Source: TK10-74A sp965263065
GTDB taxonomy: Bacteria > Chloroflexota > Dehalococcoidia > Bin125
DNA: 64,000 bases
Direction of reading: 5' to 3'
NCBI GenBank assembly: GCA_965263065.1
Contig: CBDHGH010000003.1
Location: 1,674,001-1,738,000, forward strand
The position numbers and the translations under genes are program-made. A model generated the notes under the pieces. That model did no database searches. It saw only the letters and a list, made by a program, of their open reading frames with translations, and was not told the DNA's origin. Below are positions 15,961 to 23,783 of the stretch, piece after piece; the first letter of the stretch is position 1, and each line of letters begins with the position of its first letter.

Positions 15961-17162
15961 CCACCGACGCACCCCCCCAGCCGATCGCCGGCCGCTTCGG
16001 CGAGTTCGGCGGCCAGTACATCCCCGAGACGCTGATGCCCGCCTGCGCCGAGCTGGAGGCGGCCTGGATCGCCGCCCAGTCGGACGAGGACTTCCAGGAC
16101 GAGTTGGACGAGCTGCTGCGCGACTACGTTGGCCGGCCCACGCCGCTCAGCGACGCCCCGCGCCTCAGCGCCGCGCTCGGCGGGCCGCGCATCGTCCTCA
16201 AGCGCGAGGATCTGGCGCACACGGGCGCGCACAAGATCAACAACGCCATCGGCCAGGTGCTGCTGGCGCGAAAGATGGGCAAGCGCCGCATCATCGCCGA
16301 AACCGGGGCCGGTCAGCACGGCGTCGCGACGGCCACCGCCTGCGCCCGCTTCGGCCTGGAGTGCATCGTCTACATGGGCGCCGAGGACGTGCGCCGGCAG
16401 TCGCTCAACGTCTTCCGCATGCGCCTGCTGGGCGCCGAGGTGCGCCCCGTCGACTCCGGCTCGCGCACGCTCAAGGACGCCATCAACGAGACCATCCGCG
16501 ACTGGGTGACCAACGTCCGCGACACCCACTACGTGATCGGCAGCGCCATCGGCCCCCACCCCTACCCGACCATCGTGCGCGACCTGCAGACCGTGATCGG
16601 CCACGAGGCCCGCACGCAGTGCCTGGAGCAGATCGGCCGCCTGCCCGACGTCGCCATCGCCTGCGTGGGCGGCGGCAGCAACGCCATCGGCCTCTTCCAC
16701 CCCTTCCTCGACGACCCGGTACGGCTGATCGGCGTCGAGGCCGCCGGGGAGGGCCTCGACGCCCGCCACGCCGCGACGCTCAGCCGGGGCCGTCCGGGCG
16801 TGCTGCACGGCACCCGCACCTACCTGCTCCAGGACGACGAGGGCCAGATCGCCGAGGCGCACAGCATCAGCGCCGGGCTCGACTACCCCGGCGTCGGCCC
16901 CGAGCATTCCTGGCTCAAGCGCGACGGGCGGGCGGAGTACGTCGCCGTCGACGACGACGAGGCGCTGGCCGGCTTCCGCCTGCTCTGCGAGACCGAGGGC
17001 ATCGTGCCCGCGCTCGAGCCCAGCCACGCCGTCGCCGCCCTGCGCCGCCTCGCGCCGACGCTGGCCCCCGACGACGTCGTCCTGCTGGGCCTTAGCGGTC
17101 GCGGCGACAAGGACATCGACATCGTGAGGGAGTCGCTCGCCGCGCGCGGCGTCGATCTGTAG
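15957..17162 (+). CDS. trpB: Tryptophan synthase beta chain
   Basis: 401 residues, standard TrpB1 type. GRFGEFGGQYIPETL is the N-terminal motif, the PLP lysine is in HTGAHKINNA, AETGAGQHGVATA is the substrate loop and GGGSNAIG binds PLP phosphate. It condenses indole with serine. Unlike most operons it is separated from trpA by the CPBP gene. Confidence 0.97.
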   Translation: MTTDAPPQPIAGRFGEFGGQYIPETLMPACAELEAAWIAAQSDEDFQDELDELLRDYVGRPTPLSDAPRLSAALGGPRIVLKREDLAHTGAHKINNAIGQVLLARKMGKRRIIAETGAGQHGVATATACARFGLECIVYMGAEDVRRQSLNVFRMRLLGAEVRPVDSGSRTLKDAINETIRDWVTNVRDTHYVIGSAIGPHPYPTIVRDLQTVIGHEARTQCLEQIGRLPDVAIACVGGGSNAIGLFHPFLDDPVRLIGVEAAGEGLDARHAATLSRGRPGVLHGTRTYLLQDDEGQIAEAHSISAGLDYPGVGPEHSWLKRDGRAEYVAVDDDEALAGFRLLCETEGIVPALEPSHAVAALRRLAPTLAPDDVVLLGLSGRGDKDIDIVRESLAARGVDL

Positions 17163-17188
17163 CGCCCCGCTGGTACGCTCGCCCCGCC

Positions 17189-18010
17189 ATGCCCCACGGC
17201 CCCACGCTGCCGCCCCACCCCCAGGACTACGGCGCCCCGCCGGGCGCGGGCCTGCGTCTGCCCGCCGCATGGTCCCAGCCGCCCCCGCCGGGACACCCAG
17301 CCCCGTCCACGATGGGCCGCGGCTTCGCCCCCGGCGACATCTTCCGCGGTCTCGGCCTGACGGCGGTCGTCTTCTTCATCACCTTCCTGATCGGGTTCGG
17401 CGTCTTCGCCCTGATCGACGACGACCCCACGGAGAACGCCGAGTTCGTCGCGACCGCGATCATCGTCTTCATCGTCGATCTGCTGGCGCTCATCCTCGTG
17501 CCCCTGTTCGTCCTGCGCGGGCGCGGCGCGGCGCGCCTGCTGGGCCTGCGCGCGCCGTCGATGAGCGCCCTGGGCTGGGGCATGGCGGCGCTGGTCGCCG
17601 CCTGGATCGTCGTCGTGGCTTACCAGGTCCTCGTCGACGCCCTCGACATCGAGGTGCTCAAACCCGTCTCGGCCATCCACGGCGAGGAATCGTTCACCAT
17701 GCTGGCCGTCGTGCTGACCGGCATCGCCGTCCTGCTGATGGCCCCGCTGGCCGAGGAGATCTTCCACCGCGGCTTCCTCGTCGGCGCGATCGCGCGGCGC
17801 TGGGGGCCGGCCGCCGCCGTCGTGATCAGCGCCGCCATCTTCTCCGTCCTCCACTTCGACGTTGGCAGCCTGATCCCCTTCTTCATCGTCGGCGTCGCCT
17901 TCGCCCTCGCCTACCTCAAGTCCCGCAACCTGTGGGCGTCGATCAGCGCGCACTTCATCTTCAATCTGGTGGCGTTCGCCGTCACCGTCTCGGAACGGGG
18001 CGTCACGTGA
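17189..18010 (+). CDS. CPBP-family intramembrane metalloprotease homologue
   Basis: 273 residues. A Pro-rich cytosolic start (about 45 residues) is followed by six or more membrane helices. The CPBP/Abi motifs are EEIFHRGF (about 190), FSVLHFD (about 220) and SAHFIFNL (about 260), which carry the Glu, Arg and His of the family. It sits between trpB and trpA, 26 bases after trpB and overlapping trpA by 4 bases. Its substrate is unknown and nothing ties it to tryptophan chemistry. Confidence 0.9.
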   Translation: MPHGPTLPPHPQDYGAPPGAGLRLPAAWSQPPPPGHPAPSTMGRGFAPGDIFRGLGLTAVVFFITFLIGFGVFALIDDDPTENAEFVATAIIVFIVDLLALILVPLFVLRGRGAARLLGLRAPSMSALGWGMAALVAAWIVVVAYQVLVDALDIEVLKPVSAIHGEESFTMLAVVLTGIAVLLMAPLAEEIFHRGFLVGAIARRWGPAAAVVISAAIFSVLHFDVGSLIPFFIVGVAFALAYLKSRNLWASISAHFIFNLVAFAVTVSERGVT

Positions 18011-18852
18011 GCCGCTACGCCGATGCCTTCCGCGACACGGCCGGCCCGGATCAGGTCGTCTTCATGCCCTACCTGACCGGCGGCTACCCGACGCCCGGCG
18101 AGACGGTCGATCTGCTGCAGGCCCTCGTCGACGGCGGCGCGGGCGGGATCGAGGTCGGCGTGCCCTTCAGCGACCCCCTCGCCGACGGCCCCACGATCCA
18201 GCGCGCCAACACCGTCGCGCTGGCGGCCGGCGCCTCGCTGCGCGGCATCCTCGGGGCCGTGGCCGAGCTGCGCGCCCGCGGCGTCTGCGTCCCGATCACG
18301 CTGATGGGCTACCTCAACCCGTTCCTCGCCTACCACGCCGCCGGCGACCCCCGGGCCGGCGGCGCGCTGGGCGGCGTCCCCGCCCTCGCGCGCGACGCCG
18401 CCGCCGCCGGCGCCGACGGCCTGATCATCGTCGACCTCCCGCCCGAGGAGTCCGACGACATCAGCATCGCACTACGTGCGCACGGCCTCGCCCTGATCTA
18501 CCTGCTCGCGCCGACCAGCACGCCGGCTCGCATCGCCGCCGTCGCAGAGCGCGCGAGCGGCTTCGTCTATCTGGTCAGCGTGACCGGCGTCACCGGCGCG
18601 CGCGGGGCGCTGCCCGCCGACCTGGTCGACTTCGTGGGCCGCGTGCGCGCGACCGTCGGCCTGCCGCTCGGCGTCGGCTTCGGCATCTCCAGCCCCGGGC
18701 AGGTTGCCTCGGTGGGGGAATTATGTGACGCTGCCATTGTCGGGAGCGCCGTGATCACCACGGTCGAGCAGGCCGCCCCCGGCCAGCGCGTCGCGGCGGC
18801 GCGACGCTTCGCTGAGGTGATGACCGGTCGCGGAAGGGAACAGGACGCATGA
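18007..18852 (+). CDS. trpA: Tryptophan synthase alpha chain
   Basis: 281 residues, TIM barrel. GGIEVGVPFSDPLADGP carries the catalytic Glu and Asp. ITLMGYLNPFL, GLIIVDLPPEE and GVGFGISSPGQVA are the phosphate and loop motifs. It splits indole-3-glycerol phosphate to indole for TrpB. GTG 18007 overlaps the CPBP stop. The insert AGDPRAGGALGGVPA near residue 118 is slightly longer than usual. Confidence 0.95.
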   Translation: MSRYADAFRDTAGPDQVVFMPYLTGGYPTPGETVDLLQALVDGGAGGIEVGVPFSDPLADGPTIQRANTVALAAGASLRGILGAVAELRARGVCVPITLMGYLNPFLAYHAAGDPRAGGALGGVPALARDAAAAGADGLIIVDLPPEESDDISIALRAHGLALIYLLAPTSTPARIAAVAERASGFVYLVSVTGVTGARGALPADLVDFVGRVRATVGLPLGVGFGISSPGQVASVGELCDAAIVGSAVITTVEQAAPGQRVAAARRFAEVMTGRGREQDA

Positions 18853-18935
18853 TCGCTCGCCGCGACGGCTTGAGCTGTGTCCGGATGTTCGCCTATATCT
18901 CCGCGGCCGGCGCGTTTGCGCCGCGTCGCGACTGA
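18849..18935 (+). other. Possible 28-codon ORF overlapping trpA stop
   Basis: An ATGA overlap with the trpA stop opens a 28-codon frame (MIARRDGLSCVRMFAYISAA...). It uses the same coupling pattern as the trp genes but has no recognisable motif and no run of aromatic codons that would mark an attenuator leader. The rest of the gap to aroH has small repeats (AGCCGGAACCATG, AGCCAGAACCATG). Confidence 0.2.
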
Positions 18936-19049
18936 CGGCCGCCCGGCCCCGGCCCGGACGCCCCATCCCACTCCCAGCCCACGACGATGCGCCCGCCGGC
19001 GGCCGGACGCCAGCCGGAACCATGCAGCCAGAACCATGATGCGAGCACC

Positions 19050-19469
19050 ATGACCGACGACCTCCCCTGGCGCGTTCGCGGCATCCGTGGCGCGACCACC
19101 GTCGACCGCAACGCGCCCGACGCCATCATCGCCGCGACGCGTGAACTGCTCGACGCGATGGTGCGCCGCAACGGCGTGCGCGCGGAGGATGTCGCCTCGG
19201 CCTGGTTCAGCACCACCCGCGACCTCGACGCCGAGTTCCCCGCCGTCGCCGCCCGGCGCGGCCTGGGCTGGGACCACGTCGCGCTGATGTGCGGGCACGA
19301 GATGGACGTCCCCGGCGCGCTGCCGAGCTGCCTGCGCATCATGCTGCACGTCAACACGCCGCGTCGCCAGGAGGACGTGCAACACGTCTACCTGCGCGGC
19401 GCGATGGTCCTGCGCCCCGACGTCGTCGCCGGCCAGTCCAGCGATGCCGGCCCCGAACCCGATCCCTGA
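19050..19469 (+). CDS. aroH: Chorismate mutase, AroH type
   Basis: 139 residues, the monofunctional AroH class (trimeric barrel). WRVRGIRGATTVDRN starts the domain and carries an active-site Arg. Further conserved features are AWFSTTRDLDAEFPA, and LRIMLHVNTPRRQEDVQHVY near the C-terminus. It turns chorismate into prephenate, feeding tyrA. ATG 19050 is chosen because the upstream in-frame sequence lacks family similarity. Confidence 0.93.
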   Translation: MTDDLPWRVRGIRGATTVDRNAPDAIIAATRELLDAMVRRNGVRAEDVASAWFSTTRDLDAEFPAVAARRGLGWDHVALMCGHEMDVPGALPSCLRIMLHVNTPRRQEDVQHVYLRGAMVLRPDVVAGQSSDAGPEPDP

Positions 19470-19550
19470 CCAGCCCAGTCCTGCCCGTCCGAACCAGCCA
19501 GTCGAACCAGCCAGCCCCACCATTCAGCAGCCACGAAAGAGAGAAGCCCA

Positions 19551-20597
19551 ATGCTCGTCATCATGCAAACGGACGCCAGCCCCGAAGAAGTCCAAGGCGT
19601 CATGAGCCGCCTCAAGGAGGCCAACCTCGAAGGCCACCTCAGCGCCGGCGAGGAGCGCACCGTCATCGGCGCCGTCGGCCGCGTCGTCGACCCCGAGATC
19701 CGCACCGCCATCGGCACGATGGCCGGCGTCGACCAGGTCGTGCCCATCTCGCGCCCCTACAAGCTGGCGGGCCGCGAGTTCAAGCCCGCCGACACCGTGA
19801 TCGACGTCGGCGGCGTGCGCATCGGCGACGGCTCGTTCGTCGTCATGGCCGGCCCGTGCAGCATCGAGAACGAGGAGCACATGGTCACGACCGCGCGCGC
19901 GGTCAAGGCGGCCGGGGGGCACATCCTGCGCGGCGGCGCGTTCAAGCCCCGCACCTCGCCCTACGCGTTCCGCGGCCTGGGCGAGGAGGGCCTCAAGCAC
20001 CTCGCGACGGCGCGCGAGGAGACGGGCCTGCCCGTCATCACCGAGGTGATGTCGATCGCCGACGTGGAGACCGTCGCCCGCTACGCCGACATCCTGCAGA
20101 TCGGCGCGCGCAACATGCAGAACTTCAACCTGCTCGACGAGGTGGGGCTGGTGCGCAAGCCGGCCATGCTCAAGCGCGGCCTCAGCGGCACCATCGAGGA
20201 GTGGCTGCTGGCCGCCGAGTACATCATGGCCAAGGGCAACCACGAGGTCATCCTCTGCGAGCGCGGCATCCGCACCTTCGAGACCGCCACCCGCAACACC
20301 CTCGACCTCGCCGCCGTGGCGCTCGTCAAGCGCATGAGCCACCTGCCCGTGATCAGCGACCCCAGCCACGGCACCGGCCGCTGGCAGCTCGTCGAGCCGA
20401 TGGCCAAGGCCTCCATCGCGGTCGGCGCCGACGGCGTCATGATCGAGGTGCACCCCAACCCCGACCACGCCCTCTCCGACGGCGCGCAGAGCCTCACCTT
20501 CGAGAACTTCGAGCGGCTCATGAGCACCTTGGAGTCGCTGGGCGACGCCGTGGGGCGGCCCGCGGCGCCGCAGCCCGGGGCGCTCGCCGCGGTCTAG
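19551..20597 (+). CDS. aroF: DAHP synthase, type I-beta with N-terminal regulatory domain
   Basis: 348 residues. It condenses PEP and erythrose-4-phosphate, the first shikimate step. Residues 1-70 form the ferredoxin-like (FL) domain found in Thermotoga-type enzymes, which usually mediates Phe/Tyr inhibition. The barrel shows VMAGPCSIEN, RGGAFKPRTSPYAFRG, KRGLSGTIEEWLLAAEY and VISDPSHGTGR. GAGAGAAG precedes ATG 19551. The symbol is generic; aroG or aroA(f) may be used. Confidence 0.95.
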   Translation: MLVIMQTDASPEEVQGVMSRLKEANLEGHLSAGEERTVIGAVGRVVDPEIRTAIGTMAGVDQVVPISRPYKLAGREFKPADTVIDVGGVRIGDGSFVVMAGPCSIENEEHMVTTARAVKAAGGHILRGGAFKPRTSPYAFRGLGEEGLKHLATAREETGLPVITEVMSIADVETVARYADILQIGARNMQNFNLLDEVGLVRKPAMLKRGLSGTIEEWLLAAEYIMAKGNHEVILCERGIRTFETATRNTLDLAAVALVKRMSHLPVISDPSHGTGRWQLVEPMAKASIAVGADGVMIEVHPNPDHALSDGAQSLTFENFERLMSTLESLGDAVGRPAAPQPGALAAV

Positions 20598-20628
20598 TGG
20601 CGGGCCGGGCCTGGAGTAGGCTGCGCCT

Positions 20629-21462
20629 ATGTCGCCCATGCCGATGCCGCCCTTGCCGATGGCGCCCCTTCCGATGGTGCAAGTGACCCTGCCCGGCTTC
20701 GAGGGGCCGCTCGACCTGCTGCTGCAGCTGATCGAGCGGCGCGACCTCGACATCTCCGAACTCTCGCTCGTGCAGGTCGCCGACCAGTTCCTGCGGCACG
20801 TCGACGCGCTCAAGGCGTCCAGCCGCCGCGGCGACGCCGACGACCCGGTCGCCGAGCACCTGTCGGAGTTCCTGGCCATCGGCGGACGGCTGATGCTGCT
20901 CAAGTCGCGCCGCATGCTGCCGGGCGCCGACGACGCCCCCGCGCCCCCCGACGCCCCCGCCGTCGACCTCGTGGCGATGCTCGAGGAGCGCCGCCGCTAC
21001 CACGAGGCGATCGAAATGTTCGGCAAGATCGACCGCAGCGGCCTGCGCGCCTTCGAGGCCAGCGCGCCCGCGCCGGTCGATCGGGAGCCGCCCCCCGGGC
21101 TGCCCGACTCCGTCACGCTGGAGCTGCTGAGCAAGCTGGTCCAGGAGGCGCTGGCCCGCGCCGACGATCGCGCACAGCGCCACCCAGAGGTCGCCCTGGC
21201 GCGCGACCCCGTCACCGTGCAGGACAAGATCGCCGAGCTGCACGCCCGCCTCCGCGACGGCGGCCGGGTGTCGTTCCGGGAGTGGATCGCGGAGGCGCAG
21301 ACCCGCATCGACGTCATCGTCACCTTCATCGCCATCCTGGAGATGTACAAGTCGCGCGCGATCGAGATGCGCCAGGACGACGCCTACGGCGACATCGAGA
21401 TCGTGGCCAAGCCCGCCGCCGCGGCTGCGCCCGCGGGTGCGTCCGCTAGTGCGACGGGCTGA
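20629..21462 (+). CDS. scpA: Segregation and condensation protein A
   Basis: 277 residues, kleisin subunit of the bacterial SMC-ScpAB condensin. LPGFEGPLDLLLQLIERRDLDI is the diagnostic N-terminal region, followed by FLAIGGRLMLLKSRRMLP and a winged-helix C-terminus (FIAILEMYKSRAIEMRQDD). ATG 20629 adds a Met-Pro repeat leader (MSPMPMPPLPMAPLP); ATG 20674 (MVQVTL) is the more conserved start. scpB, often adjacent, is not in the window. Confidence 0.9.
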   Translation: MSPMPMPPLPMAPLPMVQVTLPGFEGPLDLLLQLIERRDLDISELSLVQVADQFLRHVDALKASSRRGDADDPVAEHLSEFLAIGGRLMLLKSRRMLPGADDAPAPPDAPAVDLVAMLEERRRYHEAIEMFGKIDRSGLRAFEASAPAPVDREPPPGLPDSVTLELLSKLVQEALARADDRAQRHPEVALARDPVTVQDKIAELHARLRDGGRVSFREWIAEAQTRIDVIVTFIAILEMYKSRAIEMRQDDAYGDIEIVAKPAAAAAPAGASASATG

Positions 21463-21471
21463 GAGGACGCC

Positions 21472-22440
21472 GTGCCCACCCAACTCACCCGGGCGGAGCT
21501 GCGGCGCGTCGCCGCGCAGCGCCCCAGCACGGTCACGATCGGCGTCTTCGACGGCGTCCACCGCGGACACGTGGCGCTGCTGCGCCGCGTCATCGAGCGC
21601 GCCGCCGCCAACGGCAGCGCCGCCGGCGTCGTCACCTTCCACCCCCATCCCCAGCACGTGCTGCGGCCCGACATGCCGCTCAGCTACCTCACCAGCCTGG
21701 AGGACCGCCTGAGCCTGCTGACCGAGGCCGGACTCGACATCGTCGCGCCGATTACCTTCACCTCCGAGCTGTCGCAGACCGACGCCGGCGACTTCGTGCG
21801 CGTGCTCGTCGAGGAGCTGCAGCTGACCGAGCTCGTCACCGGCCCCGACTTCGCCCTGGGCCGCCAGCGCGGCGGCGACATCGCGACGCTGCGCGCCCTC
21901 GGTGAGGAACTCGGCTTCCGCGTCACGGTGATCGACATGGTCCGCGACGGAGGCCACGACGCCGGTGATGACGGCGACCACAAGATCTCCTCCAGCGACA
22001 TCCGCGCCGGCCTGGCGGCCGGCGACATCGAGCGCGTCAACGACCTGCTGGGCCGACGCTTCAGCCTGCACGGGCCCGTCGTGCGGGGCGTGGAGCGCGG
22101 CCGCGCGATCGGCTTCCCCACGGCCAACATCGCCGTCGGCGCCGACCGCGCCCTGCCCGCGACGGGCGTCTACGCGACCCTCGCCTCCATCGACGGCCGC
22201 GTGCTCCCCTCCGCCACCAACATCGGCGTCCGCCCCACCTTCGACGACCACCCCGCCGTCACCGTCGAGTGTCACATCCTCGACTACGACGCCGACCTCT
22301 ACGGCCGCGACCTGCGCATCGACCTCGTCACGCGGCTGCGCGGCGAGGTCAAGTTCGGCGGCGTCGAGGCGCTGCGCGCGCAACTGGCGCGGGACTGCGT
22401 CGCCGCCCGCGCCGCCCTGCGCCTGCGAGGCCCGGCATGA
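21472..22440 (+). CDS. ribF: Bifunctional riboflavin kinase / FAD synthetase
   Basis: 322 residues. It makes FMN and then FAD. The N-terminal adenylyltransferase half has IGVFDGVHRGH and TGPDFALGRQRGG. The C-terminal kinase half has GRAIGFPTANIA and TNIGVRPTF. GTG 21472 lies 9 bases after scpA. The stop overlaps the tyrS start (ATGA). Confidence 0.96.
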   Translation: MPTQLTRAELRRVAAQRPSTVTIGVFDGVHRGHVALLRRVIERAAANGSAAGVVTFHPHPQHVLRPDMPLSYLTSLEDRLSLLTEAGLDIVAPITFTSELSQTDAGDFVRVLVEELQLTELVTGPDFALGRQRGGDIATLRALGEELGFRVTVIDMVRDGGHDAGDDGDHKISSSDIRAGLAAGDIERVNDLLGRRFSLHGPVVRGVERGRAIGFPTANIAVGADRALPATGVYATLASIDGRVLPSATNIGVRPTFDDHPAVTVECHILDYDADLYGRDLRIDLVTRLRGEVKFGGVEALRAQLARDCVAARAALRLRGPA

Positions 22441-23708
22441 CCGACGCCGGCCCGCCGCTCAGCGCCGCCCAGCGCGCCGAGGTCGAGCGCCAGCACGCGC
22501 TGATCATGCGCGGCGCCCGCTTCGGCGACGCCGAGACGCGCGCCACCATGGAGCGCGAACTGCGCGATCGCCTGGCCGAATCCCTGCGCGACGATCGCCC
22601 CCTGCGCGTCTACCTCGGCGTCGACCCCACCGCGCCCGACCTGCACCTGGGGCACTGCGTCGCGCTGCGCAAGCTGCGCACCTTCCAGGAGCTGGGGCAT
22701 CAGGCCGTGCTGCTGATCGGCGACTTCACGGCCCTGATCGGCGACCCCTCCGACAAGGACGCCTCGCGCCCCATGAACGCCGCCGCGGCCATCGCCGCCA
22801 ACGCCGCCACCTACCAGGAGCAGGCCTTCAAGCTGCTCGACCGCGCCCGCACCGAGGTGCGCCGCAACAGCGAGTGGCTGGCCAAGCTGACCTTCGAGGA
22901 CGTGGTGCAGCTGGCCAGCAACTTCACCGTCGCGCAGTTCATCGAGCGCGACACCTTCCGCACCCGCCTCGACCGCGGCGAGCCGGTCTACGTGCACGAG
23001 TTCATGTACGGCCTCATGCAGGGCTACGACGCCGTCGCGCTGGAGACCGACGTGCAGGTCGGCGGCACCGACCAGACCTTCAACCTGATGGCCGGCCGCA
23101 TCCTGCAGCGCACCTACGAGCAGCCGCCGCAGATCGCGATCACGTCGCCCATCCTCGTCGGCCTCGACGGTGTCGAGCGGATGTCGAAGAGCACCGGCAA
23201 CTACATCGGCATCGACGAGCCGCCCGGCCAGCAGTACGGCAAGGCGATGTCGATCCCCGACGACGTGCTGATCGACTTCTTCACGCTGGGCACGAACGTC
23301 GAGGCGGCCGAGGTCGACGCGATCGAGGCCGGCCTGCGCGACGGCTCGTTGCACCCCATGCGCGCCAAGCAGCGTCTCGCCCACGCCATCGTCGCCGAGT
23401 GGCACGGGGCCGACGCGGCCGACGCGGCGGCGGAGGACTTCGCGCGCGTCTTCTCCCGCCGCGAGCAGCCCGCCGACATGCCCGAGTTCGCCCTCGCCTT
23501 CGAGGGCGGGGCGGCCCGCGTCGTCCTCGCCGATCTGCTGGCCCGCGCCGGCCTCGCCGCCAGCCGCGCCGAGGCCAAGCGCCTCGTCGCCGGCGGCGCC
23601 GTCCACCTCGACGGGGAGCGCGTCACGGCGGCCGAGGTCAGCGTCGCGCCCGGCAGCGTGGTGAAGGTCGGCAAGCGTCGCTGGCTGCGCCTCGTGGCGG
23701 GGGGCTAG
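22437..23708 (+). CDS. tyrS: Tyrosine--tRNA ligase
   Basis: 423 residues, class I synthetase. LHLGHCVALRK is the HIGH-type motif, GLDGVERMSKS is the KMSKS loop with Arg in place of the first Lys, QVGGTDQTFNLMAGR is the tyrosine pocket and the last 60 residues form an S4 RNA-binding domain. The architecture fits the TyrRS type 2 group. Tyr-tRNA synthetase closes the tyrosine-producing cluster. No T-box of its own is seen. Confidence 0.96.
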   Translation: MTDAGPPLSAAQRAEVERQHALIMRGARFGDAETRATMERELRDRLAESLRDDRPLRVYLGVDPTAPDLHLGHCVALRKLRTFQELGHQAVLLIGDFTALIGDPSDKDASRPMNAAAAIAANAATYQEQAFKLLDRARTEVRRNSEWLAKLTFEDVVQLASNFTVAQFIERDTFRTRLDRGEPVYVHEFMYGLMQGYDAVALETDVQVGGTDQTFNLMAGRILQRTYEQPPQIAITSPILVGLDGVERMSKSTGNYIGIDEPPGQQYGKAMSIPDDVLIDFFTLGTNVEAAEVDAIEAGLRDGSLHPMRAKQRLAHAIVAEWHGADAADAAAEDFARVFSRREQPADMPEFALAFEGGAARVVLADLLARAGLAASRAEAKRLVAGGAVHLDGERVTAAEVSVAPGSVVKVGKRRWLRLVAGG

Positions 23709-23783
23709 CGTCGGCTGGCCCGCCCCGTCGCCGGCGCCGCCGGCGGGAACTTTCGCGCCGCGGCGGTCGTTCCTGGAGACGAG

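Noticed and set aside
13198..15972. 924-codon - strand frame under trpD, trpC and trpF
   Set aside because: Same reason: mirror of well-supported genes and a biased Ala/Gly/Arg composition.
15135..17270. Long - strand frame under trpF and trpB
   Set aside because: It is antisense to trp genes with complete catalytic motifs; no ribosome site or family similarity.
22437..23708. Arg in the KMSKS loop of TyrS as evidence of inactivity
   Set aside because: The rest of the loop and pocket are intact, and R-M-S-K-S variants occur in active synthetases.
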